Positions 12,216 to 25,948 are shown, counted from the first letter of the stretch. The stretch: DNA of 64,000 bases from Acanthornis magna (GCA_036785705.1 JAWUZG010000173.1:2589001-2653000); one strand, 5' to 3'. Made by a program: numbers and translations. The notes: generated from the letters alone by a model not told the origin.

Positions 12216-13869
12216 ATTGCTTCTCTAAAGAAGAAATGGTGTCTCATAAATGAAAATGTGCAAAGGATGTTTGCTGGTTTTTGGATCAGACAGGGAAACA
12301 ATAATAGCCTTATTTATTAGATTAGTGCAGCCCTAGCTTCCCTCAGTCCTTCAATACGTGTTTTATTTGCATGCCATTAAATCCAAATGCTCTTTTTCAA
12401 AGGCTTGCTGGAGTCTGTTAGTTGCAGAGGAAGCAGCTTCAGCACAAAGGAAGAGAGCAGACCTGGGAAATAGGGCTGCATGACTTTGATGAAGGAATTT
12501 CTTTAAATTATAATAAACAGGGAATAGGTAAGGCAGGCAGAGCAGCCAGGAGGGCAGTGGGGCATGGAGCAGCAGCAAAGGCCCTCAGTGTGTGACCTCT
12601 TGGTGCCACTGAAGATGGAGCACTGAGCTTCCACAGGTCTCTCCCTGCCTGTTTGATGTGCTTAGCTGCAGTGGGAGAGCTTGCAGGGGCCGTGAAGAAA
12701 CCACACTGCGTTAAAGGCATGCGGGAGTGGCTCAGCACAGCTCCTCCAGCCCACCTGGGCTTCTCCTTCTGCCAAAGGGGCTCGAGCCTGGGCACAGGTG
12801 AGGAGTGAGAGATGGAGCCAGGGTTTGCTTTGCTACACTTCCCTGCTGTGGGTTTGGTTTTGGGAAACAGCATCCAGTTGTGGTTCAGGCTGAGCTCCTG
12901 TTTGATCTAAATCCCAGAGGTTAATGACAGCTTTCCATGTGTCTCATAATGCCACTTGCTAGAGCAGTGCAATGGGGTTTTTTAATATATATTAACAGAT
13001 GTGGTTGCCCAGAACCCCTGGAGGTGAGAAACATGATCCCTATTTCTAAGCAATCCCATTGATTTTGTATCATGGTTTCTCTTGACTTTTAAGGGGGAGG
13101 CAAACACTGTATCTTAAAGGCATGGTTTCTGTATTATACTAGCAGTATTTTTGAGATAAAGACAGAATATTTAATTCCCTAAATAATCTGTCCTTTTCAA
13201 ATTAGTGAATTTGGAGACACAAAGAGGTCCTCTCCAGTGGTCTTAGGGGAGCATCACCGTCACAGCATGGGGAGCTGACACGAGGTGGTGGCAGAGGGAC
13301 TGTGGAATGAGGGATTTGATCCATGGAAGACAACACTGAGGGCCTTCAGCACCTCTGAAGTTCATTCTATGTAGGGAAAGGAACAGCCATTCATAACTAT
13401 TTTAATGACTTGATCCTCAAGTACACTAAATAAAATATTGTGAAAAGGAGGAAAAGGGAAGTCATTTACCCTTCCCATGCAGGGCACTTATAACCTATAC
13501 CTCTCCATTGCCTGTATCTGTGTATTCCCATCTGTGCATTGCTGATTACCTATCAGGTTGCTGAAAGTGTCTTGGTTGTTACATGATTTTCCACATTAAA
13601 ACATCTACCTGAAGAGTTTTATTTTGTAAAAATAATATTGACAAAAACACCCCCCAAAAATAGCCCAAAACACAGAGTGTAAGGTCTTACTTGTGTTGAC
13701 AGGGAGGAATTCAAGGTAGGTAAGGAAATGTTGTCTAAATATTAGCCCATTTGACTAACTACTGGAATGTGTTTAATAAAGACTTTTTTCATGATAGCGT
13801 GGTACAGTGTCCACTAAAGCCTTGACAGGATTTCTATTGACTGCAGTGTGCTTTGGATTGGTCCAAATA

Positions 13870-13888
13870 CAAAATAAAATAAAATAAA
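13870..13888. repeat. (AAAAT)n short array
   Basis: About four AAAAT units, continuing as imperfect AATGTAATAT sequence. Confidence 0.85.
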
Positions 13889-14149
13889 GTAATGTAATAT
13901 AATGTAAACATCTATTTTGTCAATTTGATGAATGTGTATATATTTGGAAGATTTACCCGAAATGGAGTGAGAGTTGTGAAGCTAAATCTCCAGGCCTGAC
14001 TTCAAAGATTTGGCTGGCGAAACATATTTATTAAGGCTAAGCAGGACTTCAGTGAACACAGTTTAAAAGCAAAAGCACGGGCCTTGAAATGCAGTGCCAG
14101 CTCCCTGCTAATTCCCTCTCCCCTCGGCACATATATTTTCCTTTAAGGA

Positions 14150-14650
14150 AAAACAAGGAGCTCGCAGACCACTTGTGTGGCGCGTTATTTACCGCCTGCA
14201 AATAGAAACAGGCATGCGGCAGGCCTCCGAAAAATGCAGTTTGTAACTGTAAGACCAACTGACCCTCAACTGCGGCAGCACTTTGTGGCCCCCACATGCA
14301 AACAATCATCTATTGATTCCCAAGGCATCCAGCTTCAAACCCGCTCTTGTTTTCCAGAGACCTCCAGTTGCAGGAGAGACACTGTCCTGGCTAATTCCCC
14401 CTGCCCGGGGGCTGCTCGGTATTTCTGCTGCTCGCTTGAAGTGTTATCAAAATAACAACGGCTTGCAAAGCAGAATTATTGAATGTTGGTTTTTCGCCGT
14501 TTCAGAGTAGAGGCGATGAACTCTTGGCCGCACAAATGGGCTTTTATTGCCGCCCTTTTGGCACATCTGCCAGAAGGAATATTGAGGAATATGATATGGG
14601 AAATATACAGCACCGGGAGGAGGGATGGAGTAGATCAACTACCACTGCAG
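14150..14650. promoter_or_regulatory. Candidate conserved non-coding element
   Basis: It retains CpGs in several AT-balanced blocks (GTGTGGCGCGTTATTTACCG, AACTGCGGCAGC, TTTTTCGCCGTTTC, GAGGCGATGAAC). Overlapping short frames in several registers show no protein family. The texture matches vertebrate enhancer-type CNEs. This is inferred, not aligned. Confidence 0.4.
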
Positions 14651-15008
14651 TGTTTCCCAGGGCAAATTTCAGTGAATCAAAGGCCATCAAGGAAAGCTGC
14701 TTAAGCTTCTGTGTTCTGTATAAGCACATTACTGTATGTTTGCCACAAACAAATCTGCTTTATGGGCCACAGGGAAGACAGGGAGGGATCTTAAAAAACG
14801 AGACTGGAAAAGTAAATGCTCTTGAACATTATTTCAGATAGTCATCACCACAGCAAAAGTCTGCATTTCCACATTGCCTCCTTCAACAAAAGTTTGAATG
14901 TTTAGATCACTTTAGAGTGTCAGTAACTTGAGGGTGTGAGGTACAAAACAGTTGGGCAGCACACACCACACCTCTTCACCAGCAGTTCGGGATGGTGTGT
15001 GACCATAG

Positions 15009-15106
15009 CACAGAATCATGGAATCATTGGGGTTGGAAAAGCCCTCTGAGGTCATCAACTCCAGCCATTAACCCAGCACTGCCAGTCCCAACACCAAACC
15101 GATATG
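15009..15106 (-). mobile_element. CR1 LINE 3' end, short
   Basis: The plus strand starts CACAGAATCATGGAATCATT (complement of the CR1 tail), then GGGGTTGGAAAAGCCCTCTG and ATTAACCCAGCACTGCCAG. Only about 98 bp of the 3' end remain. Confidence 0.92.
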
Positions 15107-15599
15107 TTTGCTTGGAGAAGGTGGCATAGGCTGGGATGGACAAGGATAAAGCTGGTGACTGCACTCCCTCCTACCAAGGTGGAAACTTCTCTAGTCTAAG
15201 CAGAAAGGATTTGTGTTTCCACTGGTACCTTTAGGTAGATTAATATCAACTAATTGAAAGAGCCTGATGGGCCTGGTCAGAGCTTGTGACTTGGCTTGGA
15301 GATACGTATCTCCAAGGATGGAGATTCCATTGACTCCTCTCCACAGACTGTAATTACTGACCTATCCACTTGCCATTGCCGTCTCTCATTCCAGATGAAA
15401 CAGCCCTGAACCTCTGAACGAGACCTTGATGGAAGATGGTGCATTATTCTTACTGTGAATCGTTCCAGCAGCCCAGAGCTCTGACCTGGCACAGCCTCTG
15501 GGGAAGGTGCAGAATCTCTAACAACCCAAGCCACAGCCCTCACTCCCCTATGGCATTTTTTTCAGGCAGTTACAGGGCTTTACTTTACTAAGAATGCGA

Positions 15600-15602
<3 letters not shown>

Positions 15603-15641
<39 letters not shown>

Positions 15642-15687
15642 AAAAAGATAAAAAAAGATAAAAAAAGGAAAAAGAGAAAAAAAAGAA
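15603..15687. repeat. Compound (AC)17-A10 microsatellite with GATA-AAA tail
   Basis: (AC)17 at 15603-15636, ten A, then AAAAAAGATA-type and GGAAAAAGAG purine repeats to about 15687. Confidence 0.96.
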
Positions 15688-16165
15688 CCTGGGTTTGCAT
15701 AGAAGAGCTAATAGGTGAGCCATGAAGGAGAGTACTTCATGGGCTAGGGCAATATTAATTTCTGCTTAGGGACCACAACTCCCAGGGACCAACTATCTCC
15801 CAGTAGATCCAGTGAAGGCTTGTGGTGGAAAATGGTTGCCCTTACTTTTCTCTGAAAGAGGCATTCAACAAGCTCGCAAGAATAACAAACAACAGAATCT
15901 AAAGCAGAGGAGCTGTGGCTACATGCAAAGCAAGAGCCACGAGGGGATTTCCTTTTTTGTCGGAATCTTGCTATATTAAAAACAACTGGACAAAGATTGC
16001 AAGGGAAATCCGAGTGGTAATCTGAACATCCTATTTTGACCAGCACACAGAAAGGCAAATACTGCCAGCTACTACAGCCGTAACAGCTTGTAATTTTATT
16101 GCAACATATTTTTCTTAAAAGTGGAAACTTCACAAAATGAGTGATGAGTGCATGTCAGATGTCTT

Positions 16166-16222
16166 AAAAAAAACCAAACCAAACAACAAAAAACCAACAA
16201 AACACAAAAAAAAAGAAGAAAG
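16166..16222. repeat. A-rich AACC tract
   Basis: Poly(A) mixed with CCAAACCAAACAAC and AAAAACCAACAAAACAC. It is the same class as the tract at 8595-8655. Confidence 0.9.
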
Positions 16223-17303
16223 AGTTTCTTCTGTTGGGGATGAGAAAAAATAACTTACTGCTCCCTACAAATACAAGAAACAACAAGTTGAGCACAATGA
16301 AAACTATTTCAGATTTGTAAATATTGAGAAAAATTGAATCTTTCCCCAAATTGCTGGTGTCTAAGAGTGTTAAAAGGTTTTGGGGTGGTACAGTATTGTT
16401 AGAACGTTGAGATTGTGTCTTCAGATGATAATTCAAGAGAAAGGATGACTCACCGAATGTTTTACTGGGAGGCTGGGGAAGGAATCAGTGCTGAAGTTAA
16501 TTAATGCTGAAGTCTTATGTCTATGGGGTTCTGACAGCCCCAAACACGTGGTTACAGAGAAGGTACATACACACTGATTTTTGATCTCAGCAACTCAAAA
16601 AGTGGACTTTTACAGATTTTGAATGATGTATGATGATGGTCTTGTCTGGTATGACAGATATCAGCCCTTTGAATTAAACATAGCTAAAAAACTCTTAGAT
16701 GAACATCTCACTGCTTTCCCCTAAGGACTTTCCAGGGGCTATCCTTATCCTTCAGCCTGGATTTTGTTTCTTAGGGTAAAACCACACTCCAGGACTGACT
16801 GGTCTTCGTTTGTCTCCAAAGGGAGCAATTATTGAGACTTTCAGTTCATTTCCCACATTTCACATCCCCTTGCTCTTTTGCCCTATAGGAAATGAGGTAG
16901 AGAATGCAGGCTGTGACCAGCATTACACATTGCTAAGGATAAATCAGGTTCCAGTCTAGAGAAAAGTAGCTTTCCCCTAAGAACATCTTTCCACTCCTTA
17001 TCATTCCTGCAATCGTTGACTGACTTGTATTGAAGCGTTATTATGCCAAATCTCTGATACTGGATCTCTGCTCAAGATGCAGCTTTTGATGGGGGAATGT
17101 CTGTGTTATTGCTTGTTGTAGTAATCCTACAGCACTCTTTTTTTTTTCCTGGAAGAATCCCATCTCACTCCAGTTGTCAACCTAACACAATTTGTATACT
17201 TAGTTTATTCTCAAAGCCCAACTTTCAGAGGGGCAGGATGATGAAACTGTTGCAACAGATATTCCTCCAAGAATTTGGTTTACAAAGACTGAAATGAAAA
17301 TTC

Positions 17304-17334
<31 letters not shown>

Positions 17335-17352
17335 TGAATATATAAAATATAT
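17304..17352. repeat. (GT)11 microsatellite with TA-rich flank
   Basis: (GT)11 at 17304-17325 continues directly into ATATATATGTG and AATATATAAAATATATG. It alternates purine and pyrimidine throughout the first 29 bp, so it could adopt Z-DNA or cruciform structure. Confidence 0.95.
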
Positions 17353-18341
17353 GTACACATAAGTCCACACACTTAAAATCATGCATATCCTCAACAATCA
17401 CTATGAAAATTAACTAACACTTTATTTACTTAGACTCCATGGGCCATGGCATGTGGGAGGGAAAAACAAGTTATGTCTGAACATTAATACGTGTGTTTCC
17501 AACTCAAATTTTATTTTTCCTTCTTGGAGTGATATTTGTCATTTACTTGAAACCTGAACCATAACAAGGTGTACATTGATGTTCCAGTTCATTTTTCCTT
17601 CAGTGTTCCTTCCATAGTCTCCTCCTTTCTTTAACTGTTTCCAAAGTTCCCAAACTAAATTACATCAGTTCAGGAACAGGAGTCCTGAGTCTTTTCTTTG
17701 CTTTTGGAGAGCAAAGTGACTTAGCACAGAAGTTGGAGAGGGAAGACAAAAAGCCACAACTGGATGTCCAGGGATCCTGTGGTTATGACTTGTCTGCCTA
17801 CTAAAAATGCTGTTCCTCGTTTTCTGGTGTGTTCCTTGAAAGCACGTCTGCCTGCGTTGGTGGGTCTTGACTGTCCAAACTTAGGTCAGATGTATTGGAA
17901 ATGGAAAAGCCATATTAGCTCAGCTAACCCATCCTTCCAGCTGTCCCAGAATAGGTCGATTCATTCATCCTTAAATGACTGGGCTTCCCCAGCTTCCCTG
18001 GGGAGCACTAATTCAAAGTCTAATAGGTTTTCCTTCTACAAGCCTCTCCTGATGTTAGATTAATTTAGTTTTGGATACTGAAGGGGAGGGCTTAAAAACT
18101 GTCTTCTGATGTGGGAAGGACAGGGCGGCAGGTGCTTAATTTAAAAGATCTTTCAAGCTGCCAAGCATCTGCAGAAAAGGGTTTTTAAAGGACTCTAAAC
18201 TGGCCTAGTGAGGCACTAGGCACTTTAAAAGGGTTGATTTTGTACATGCATATCTATAGATTGATATACAAATGTGAATATACATGCATGTATAATACAA
18301 AAATTAAGAGTTAAGGAAAGCTGGTGTCAGTTCAGATCTTA

Positions 18342-18367
18342 TCTGAAATCTTTGTCTGAAATCTTTC
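18342..18367. repeat. 13-bp tandem duplication
   Basis: TCTGAAATCTTTG is followed immediately by TCTGAAATCTTTC. Confidence 0.9.
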
Positions 18368-21300
18368 TGAGGGGTCATCTCCCTGGTCCTTCTTGTCACA
18401 GGCTTGTCACTGCCTCCAGGGACAGATGAACAAGTGCCCTAACTAGAACTGAACATGACACTTTTCCGTAAGTAAATATGTTACATGGCCTCTTTTATGC
18501 TCTTCAGCAACATACAGTAAGGCTTAGCTGTGGAAAGAGCTCTTGACAGCTATGAAGAGCACCCTTCCAGGCTGTACATACGTGTTGACCTAGATTATCT
18601 AACCCTGCTCTGTGTACAAGAATAAAAGCTTTAATTATAATGGTACGAAGTCCTCCTCAGGCTGTGCGGCACTTGCAATGACAGCAGGCATGCTCCTGTG
18701 GCTGGGAAGATGCTGGAGGAAGCAGGAATGGTCTGGCTCTGGCACAGCCCCATCCAGAGTCACAGCCTTTTAGGGTGGTTTGTGATGAAGCCAGTTCAGC
18801 AGTACTAGCCCACATTACCGCTGTTGTTTGTCTTTCTCTGCAGGCACTCGGTGCTGTTCCTCCCTTGTCCTGGCTCCAACACGCATTAGTCACTGACCTC
18901 TTCTCAGTCTCTGTGACTCTCTTCAACACTGGCTTTGCTGGTTTTAGGAATTAGGGCTCTAATTTCCCTTACTGGACTTGACAAAGGAATTGGCACTTCA
19001 GCTCCATTTTCTGTCTGATCTTGGTCTTACGTGTTACCTTCTCTCCAGAAATTTTCCTCCCTACCTACCAAGCAGCTAATTTACACTGGGGACATGGTAA
19101 TTATTAATACTTTAAAAAGCCTTTCTACCAAATAAATGCTATTGTCCTCTGTTAGAGGCAGGGATAGAAGAAAGTGTTTGGGCATAAATATGATACCACT
19201 AGGTTTTTAAATTAAGACACCAAGGCTGTGTGTAGGCTGAGAAGGAAGGGGGATTAGAGAGACAACATGAGCGTAGCATCCAGACATATTTCATGGGACT
19301 GAGGGTCAGAGTCCATGAGTCATCCAGCACAGCATGGCTAATGGGTCTGCCAGCTGACCTGGTCAACAAACATTTGCCAAAGGTGATGCATGCACATCGG
19401 AGGTGGCCACGCTGGCTCTGTGCCGATGGCACCTGCTCAAGAGAAGCCCAAAACTGTCTGGGCTAAGGATGGCTCCTGCACCTTCCTGCCGACAGTTTTC
19501 TGGGAAATTAATCAGAGAAAAAAGCATGAAAACATCCCTGAGGACTTTTTTGAGGTTTTCTTGTCAGTCTTTCTGCCATCCTTTTTTCTTCCAAAGTTTG
19601 TGTAGTTTTGAGAAAGATCAAGTAGACATGCACACACTACAAGGAGAAGGCAGAAGAAAAACATTGTCCTTAGCCCTTCTGCAACAGGGGAAAAAGTAAG
19701 TTTTAAGGTGCAAATTAGGTGCTTTCCTATCCTCTTTTTATCCATTAGGGATTCACTGAAGTGAGAAAAAGCATTCACTGCAAAGTGTCAAAGAGAGAGG
19801 GCAAATGGTGGCTCCCTCCAAACAAGCAGGGTTTGAGCTCCTGGAGTTGCAGAGCACTGAAATTTCTTCCTGCCTTCTAGTAAACAGAGATATTACTCCA
19901 TCGAGCTGACAATAATGTGACACAGCCTGTGGCCGTGATATTGTTGCAATTTAAATTGATCAAAAATGGGCCACCATGATCGCAGTGAGCAGACAAGGGG
20001 AGAGATGTGGATGTGAGAACAGACAGGTAGATAAACAGGCAGGGAGAAAGAGCAACAAACAGTATCCTCTAATCCCAAACTAGAAATGAGAAGTCAGAAG
20101 GGTGACTTTGCCCTCCTCCACAAGTTCATCCTGAGGAAGTCACCAAATCTCCCCTTTCCCATCACCAATGCAGGGCAGAATCTGCAATGATGAGCACACA
20201 CGCAGTTGACAAAGTTATTCTCTGGAAGTCATAAAATTCTGAAGCCTTTTTCTTTTTTTCCCCAGCCATATGATTTCTGCTGATGGGAGACCTACAAAGA
20301 AACAGGCCAGCACCAGAAGAATGCCTGAGGCTGCTGCAGATGGCCAGGTCCCTCAGGAACTCAAAACCAGCCGAACAAACAGGCTGTGGCACTCTAAAAA
20401 GTTCACAGCATCTCCATATCCTGAGCCACGCTGATCTTAATACCAACCCCTGCTCATCAGAAATGCCCTCAGCACCCCAGGAACAGCTTAAACCCAACCA
20501 TATGCAGCTCTCTGTGTGATCTCTCCACAAATAAGTGTTAAGATTATGCTAAGCTCCCATGTGTTCAGCAGACTCTCCGTTCCTGTGGATGAAGCAAACT
20601 CGAAGCTGTTAATTTTACAGATGCTGCTAAGCCAGAACCTGAGTTATGAGAATCTCTAAACATTAGCACAGCTGTATGCTTTTGCCCAGTCTTTGCAAAT
20701 ATCCCTTCTCTTTTTAATAGACTAGTAGGGGGTTCAGAGCCCAAACTCAAGTCAGGGATCTCAGCAGGATGCCAGACTATTTTGTGTATAAAGGACTTAA
20801 ATGATACAATATGGATTCCTTGGTTGGTTTCTTTTTTTCTTTCCTTTTCTTTCACATAATTTCTTTCCACCCTGTATCCTCTGGTCTGGGTGGCACATAG
20901 ACTTTCCCAGACACTTTTGCTCTCACTTAAGCATTTACTTACATGTGTTTAGAATATTCTGATAGTTTTTGAGACAGAAAATGTAATCAAGACCAACCAT
21001 AACCCATAGTAGCAAAAATCAAGTGTCTTTAGCTTAAATATTTGCTTCCCCTGAAAAAGTTGGGAGAAACAGCTCTTGCACTTTCAAGTCACTGGTGGAG
21101 AATTGCCACCTACTAGAGCACAGGGAAAGAGTCATAGCATATTAATATATTATTCCCAGTCCAGCACGATATGCCTAATTAGTTGGAACACAAACAGCTG
21201 AAGATAAAATACCAAAGACAGACTTTGACTGCATAGCTGTGAGTTCAAACCACATTGCCATGTTTCAAAGAGCTTTGAAGCAATAAGGGTTGAAGCAATA

Positions 21301-23247
21301 CAAACACTTTGTTGCCCTACAGAGGATGGGAGGTTGAAGAAAAGGACCTGAGATTACAACCTTGCAGCTGACTTGTTTTCAGAATTCGTAAGGTATGAGA
21401 AAACCTCCCGATTTCAGTAAAGTTTTGCTGATTAAAGGATCAACAGATACATCAAAAGTGCAAGCCAACGGTTCATTAAACAGAAGCTGGATTCATCCAA
21501 ATCCTGAATTCAAAGCTACACTGCTCTCTCTCCCCATTTAACAGCAAGCAGAGACTCCTTTTTATTGAGAAAGTAACACAACTTTATGATAGCACTAAAC
21601 AGATACAACTGTCTTCTTATCTTATAGACGAAAGGGTGCCTGCTGAAATAACTACATTATTGGACAGCTACTGTGTTCCCACAGCACAATAAACTCAAAG
21701 TTCAGATCAGTGCCATGCCAATAATGAGTCAATAGTAGTCATATATGAGCACAGATAATCAGGAGAGCAGGCAGACAGATAACGCTAAACTTTTATGGCA
21801 CTCTTCATTCAGACATAGGAGAAACTGTAGTGACTACAAAGAATCGCATTAACGGCTGAAGAAAAGAATAGGAAGCCTCTGACTGCTCCAGGGGTTTTGC
21901 TGAATTTCTGGAGTATCCCTGCCACTGGACCCTGTGCCTCAGTTTCCCTCGCACAGTGACATACACCAAGAATAATGCTTTAGTGATGTTTGGCTCCTTC
22001 CGTAAGATCTTTCTCCAGGAAAATCCCCGAGAATGGGTCAGGAGAGCTGTGTTGATACAGTGACACTGATCCCAACCCTCAGATGCTGACTGGGAGTTGG
22101 TGTTCCCACACTGCCTGGTCCCCTTGTGTTACGTGGTCGGGTGCCAAGAAAAGCATCTTTGAGAGTTGACCCTCCCCCTCTTACTAGTTAGCCAGGAGAA
22201 AATGAGAGGCAAAACCTCCATTTGGACCCATCCTCCAATTCCTTTGCCCATTTCAAAGCCTGTTTGGTGCCTATCTGGTCAGCTCACATTCCTCTATGAA
22301 CACACAGGAAGCCCACTGCTGATATTCCAGCATTTACCCAGAGAAATGGGAAATGTGAGTTTAACCCATCCTCTCTGTGGAGGATCCAAACCTCCCGGCT
22401 CCCCAGACAGTCTAAGAGCACTCAAAGGCAGTCAGAGTGGATCAGCTCAGAAAGTTGTAGAGGTGTGGTGAGCAGCCTGCCAACACAACTCATTTATCAC
22501 CCAGGGAGGACAGACCTGCCTTGGAAACATCCCCTGCTGCCCCATCCCAGAAACTGGGACTCATCAGGCTGAACTCAGTTGTTTACAAGTGGAAAAACTG
22601 ATTTCTGAGCCAGCCCTTTATCAGTAGCAGGAGCTAGCCATTACAGACAACAGAGTTAAAGGGGCAACTCAGTCCAGCCTTGAGCAGATGCTTTTGGATG
22701 AATTATGTCGCTGCTGCACAGATTCCTTCCTCATTCACCTCTTTCAGCCCATGCTGGGCTGGTTTGGTCAGTGGTTCTGGGTTTGAGCCTACTTGCATGG
22801 GGTTGCATTTTAGGCGCTGCAGCCCATCCACATCAGCAGAAATGTGCAATGAAAATGAAATATCCAGAAGGCTACATCTTTCACCTGGAATTGTGCACAT
22901 CTCTCACCCACGCCAGCTACAAATGTTCAACACTCAGGGGAGGACACGACAGTCTCTGTTATCCCCTTCCCCTGCCCTGAGCCTGTTGAGTGTGTGGTTC
23001 TTGCCTCACACTCCCTGTAGGCAGCAGAAAGGAGAAGAGGCCCTGGGATATGCTGCAGCAGCCTGCAAAAATGCCTTTCTGCTTTAAACATGCCTGGTGC
23101 AGAGAGAGGACCTGATTCTCATCACCACCATGGAGTAACATCCTTGTAGCCAGCGGGATGAGATGAAAACGAGCCTGGGAGACAAGGACTGAATGTTTGC
23201 TTGATTTATTGCATCAAAATTTAAGCTTTCAAAGCTTTTCCCTTCTC

Positions 23248-23270
23248 TTTTTTTTTTTTTTTTTTTTTTT
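23248..23270. repeat. Poly(T) tract (T23)
   Basis: An uninterrupted T23 preceded by CCCTTCTC. Confidence 0.95.
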
Positions 23271-24446
23271 GTTTTACCTGCTAAAGGGTAGTCACTCCAG
23301 TCTAAAATAATCCAAATCATCATAAAAGGAGTCAAGCTGCTTCTCCCCTAAATGAGTTGATTTTTTTTGGATGCCTCTCTTATAGCAGGAGGATTGAAGC
23401 AAGGCAGATAAAAGCTGGAGGCTGCAAATAGAGAGGGTAAAGCCACCCACACATTGTAATAACAACCAGTATTTTAAATCTGGCACTACCTTTGGAAACA
23501 TTTACAGTCTTAAAACATAATTATAAAGATACGGGGGTTGAGGGGGGTGGTGGGAAGAAAGACACACACTGAAAAGAAGAAAAATGAGTGAAACAACTGT
23601 TTAATTTCTTGCTGTCATTAATACCAGAGTATTAAATAAAATCTCACAGATGAATAAAATGACTCTGCTGAGACAAAAACAAAATTCCATTGGACTGGGC
23701 CTGGTTTTTGCAAATAGCAATATGTGTATGCAAAGGAATTCCTTGTCCCTGAAAATGTTTACAACTCAGAAATAATTGAAATCAGAAGCCAATCCTTTCC
23801 ACAAAAGAAAGAAAATGTTCTTTTTTTGTGCATTATTTCTCTTTCCTTTTCTTTCCTCTTTTCTCTCTCTCCATTTCTGGAGGTAAGACTCCCTGTAATT
23901 TTAACCCCTTCCAGATCAGATCAAAGCAAAATCCAAAATTGCCTTAGTGATGTGCCAGGTTTTCCCTCAGCGATTTGAATGGTAACAAACCTTTCCTGCC
24001 TGGGTCATTGTCACAGAAGACAGGTGTGGCAAATCACTTCATTTTTTGTTATTTTATGTTTGTCAGACAAAGATTGAAAACCAGTGTAAGGATTTTAGTG
24101 AGTCAAACCCCGAAGGACCTCTGAAAGAGGAGGAAGTATCAGCATTCCCTGGTTGTTTTAGACACTCCTTCACAGATCAAAATTAGAAATTATTGAAAGG
24201 TGTATAGAGAAACAATTCTATTAGAAGAAAAAGCTTCCTGGTTACTCCTGTTTTGCCTCCTTTCCAAGATACAAGGACTGTACAATACAAATTCCTCTAA
24301 TTTCCCCTACCTTTACGTGCAGCTTTAGTCAAGCTTATATGCTGTGAATGCAATAGGTGTTTAATTTTTCTTTAAATTTAGTTTATTACTTCTATTGCTC
24401 CTTTTTAAGCATACATACTTTCTGTTGGAAACACCAAATTAAATTT

Positions 24447-24448
<2 letters not shown>

Positions 24449-24486
<38 letters not shown>

Positions 24487-24523
24487 TTTGTTTGTTTAGG
24501 TCTTTTTGGGTTTTTTTGTAGTT
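24449..24523. repeat. T37 homopolymer with GTTT tail
   Basis: T37 at 24449-24485 is the longest homopolymer in the window. It is followed by GTTTGTTTGTTTAGG and TTTTTGGGTTTTTTT. It is the T/G complement of the A/C-rich tracts elsewhere. Confidence 0.95.
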
Positions 24524-25018
24524 TTTTATTGGAAAGCATTCTATTTTCAGATTAAATAACCTAATGTGCAGAATGGTACTTGGACCAGCAGCAAGCTCTA
24601 GGATGTTTCCTGAAGGACCAGATGCTTCAGTTACTGTGCTGTTTTGATATATTCCTAAGAAAACCATGGCCTGTTTTCTTTCTTTAAAGGCATGTCACAA
24701 GAAATAGAGTACTGTATGTTAATTTTGATGTAACCTGAAGCTTTCCGTTTGCACAGTGGGGAGAGGGAGAGCCTGCTGTAGCCAATTTTCTCTATATAAA
24801 TTCCGCAGGTTCTTGAAAGGGAAAAACTAGCATGGTCAGTTGGAGATGTTTTATTCTCTTTCTCCCTCGAAAACACCCAAAAGTGTAACATCAGCTGTGC
24901 TGCCTCTGTATTTTGGAGGATGGCATTAGGAGGAACAAAGTTTTCCACCTTGGAGACACCTCCCATCACATTGTTTCTCCAACAATCCAGGAGATCCCCA
25001 AAGGCTTTTACGAAAGAT

Positions 25019-25290
25019 AGAATCACAGAATCATTGAGGCTGAAAAGCTCCCCTGAGATCACTGAGTCCAAGCATTAACCTAGCACTGCCCAGGCCACTA
25101 CTAACCCATGTCCCCAGGGGCCAGAGGTACGGCACACTTCCAGGGATGCTGACTCCACCACTTCCCTGAGCAGCCTTGACCTGAGCAAACCTTCCAGTGT
25201 TTGACCACCATTTCTGTGCAGAAATTGTTCCTGAGATCCAATCTAAACCTTCCCTGGTGTGCCACTGAGGCTTTGACTTCTCAGCAGAGG
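25019..25290 (-). mobile_element. CR1 LINE 3' fragment
   Basis: The plus strand opens AGAATCACAGAATCATTGAG (complement of the tail), then ATTAACCTAGCACTGCCC, CTCCACCACTTCCCTGAGCA and CCAATCTAAACCTTCCCTGG in CR1 order. It is the subtype with the ATTAACC-AGCACTGCC block. Confidence 0.92.
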
Positions 25291-25948
25291 AAGCCCTCCT
25301 CACTGATCATGTCAGAGAAACGCATCAATGCTCACGCCCCACTTGGTTCTCACACATGGCAGGGCAAAGGGATGTTGACATCACTGAACTGAGCTTCCTG
25401 AAGAAGTGCTTGAACACTTTAGTTTTGAATAGCTTTTGATCACGTTTTTTTCCGCATTTTGTAGCTTATATATGGTCTCTTTTTTTCATCTGACAAAATT
25501 TCAATGAACTTCTCAGTACTCATTTAAACACTACTTCAAATCATAGTAATCATTCAATGAAAACAATTTGTTTAAAAATGGAGAAGCAGGGGGAAAGAGC
25601 ACTGGCACTTCTTTCCTCCCAATTTACGTGAGAACACTTCTTGTTTTGTCCGAAATGGGATCCATTTCTCATTTTCAGTTACCCCTGGACCCCGAACCTC
25701 AGCTGTCCAGTCTGCAAACCACCCAGGTATGGTTTTCGCAGGTGGGAAGAAAGCCTGGGTAATAAGGATGGCAATCCTGTACCTGTGCAGGGCTTTTGGG
25801 CCAGACTCACAGCCCCAAGGAAAGCAGGTAGGGGATGGTGGTGGGGTCAGAGATCTCTAGACAATCTGCACACACACAGCTGAAAAGCGAGAGGATCCAA
25901 CAAAGAATCCAAGATGTCAGAGTTACTGTGCCACTTGTAGGGTATTTT

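Larger units (their letters stand above)
10150..14150. other. Intronic sequence between regulatory candidates, no gene seen
   Basis: Apart from the features listed (CpG cluster, CA array, pyrimidine tract, MIR-like segment and an AAAAT array at 13870-13888), I see no coding exon or mobile element. The sequence at 12530-12900 is GC-richer but has no recognised homology. Confidence 0.5.
15107..25018. other. Intronic sequence, no gene seen
   Basis: About 10 kb without a recognisable exon or a clear CR1 copy. It contains the listed simple repeats (15.6, 16.2, 17.3, 23.2 and 24.4 kb) and a 13-bp tandem repeat at 18342-18367. The cysteine-containing 129-codon minus frame at 15744-16133 has no recognised family. 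Confidence 0.55.

Noticed and set aside
15744..16133. 129-codon cysteine-containing minus-strand frame
   Set aside because: No zinc-finger spacing or signal peptide pattern is evident, and no family is recognised.
21935..22005. CCTCAGTTTCCCTCGCA, a MIR-like word
   Set aside because: Only one short MIR word matches and the following sequence does not keep the MIR order.
23533..23554. Possible G-quadruplex (GGGGG, GGGGGG and GGG runs)
   Set aside because: Only three runs of three or more G are present, so a standard four-run quadruplex is not formed.
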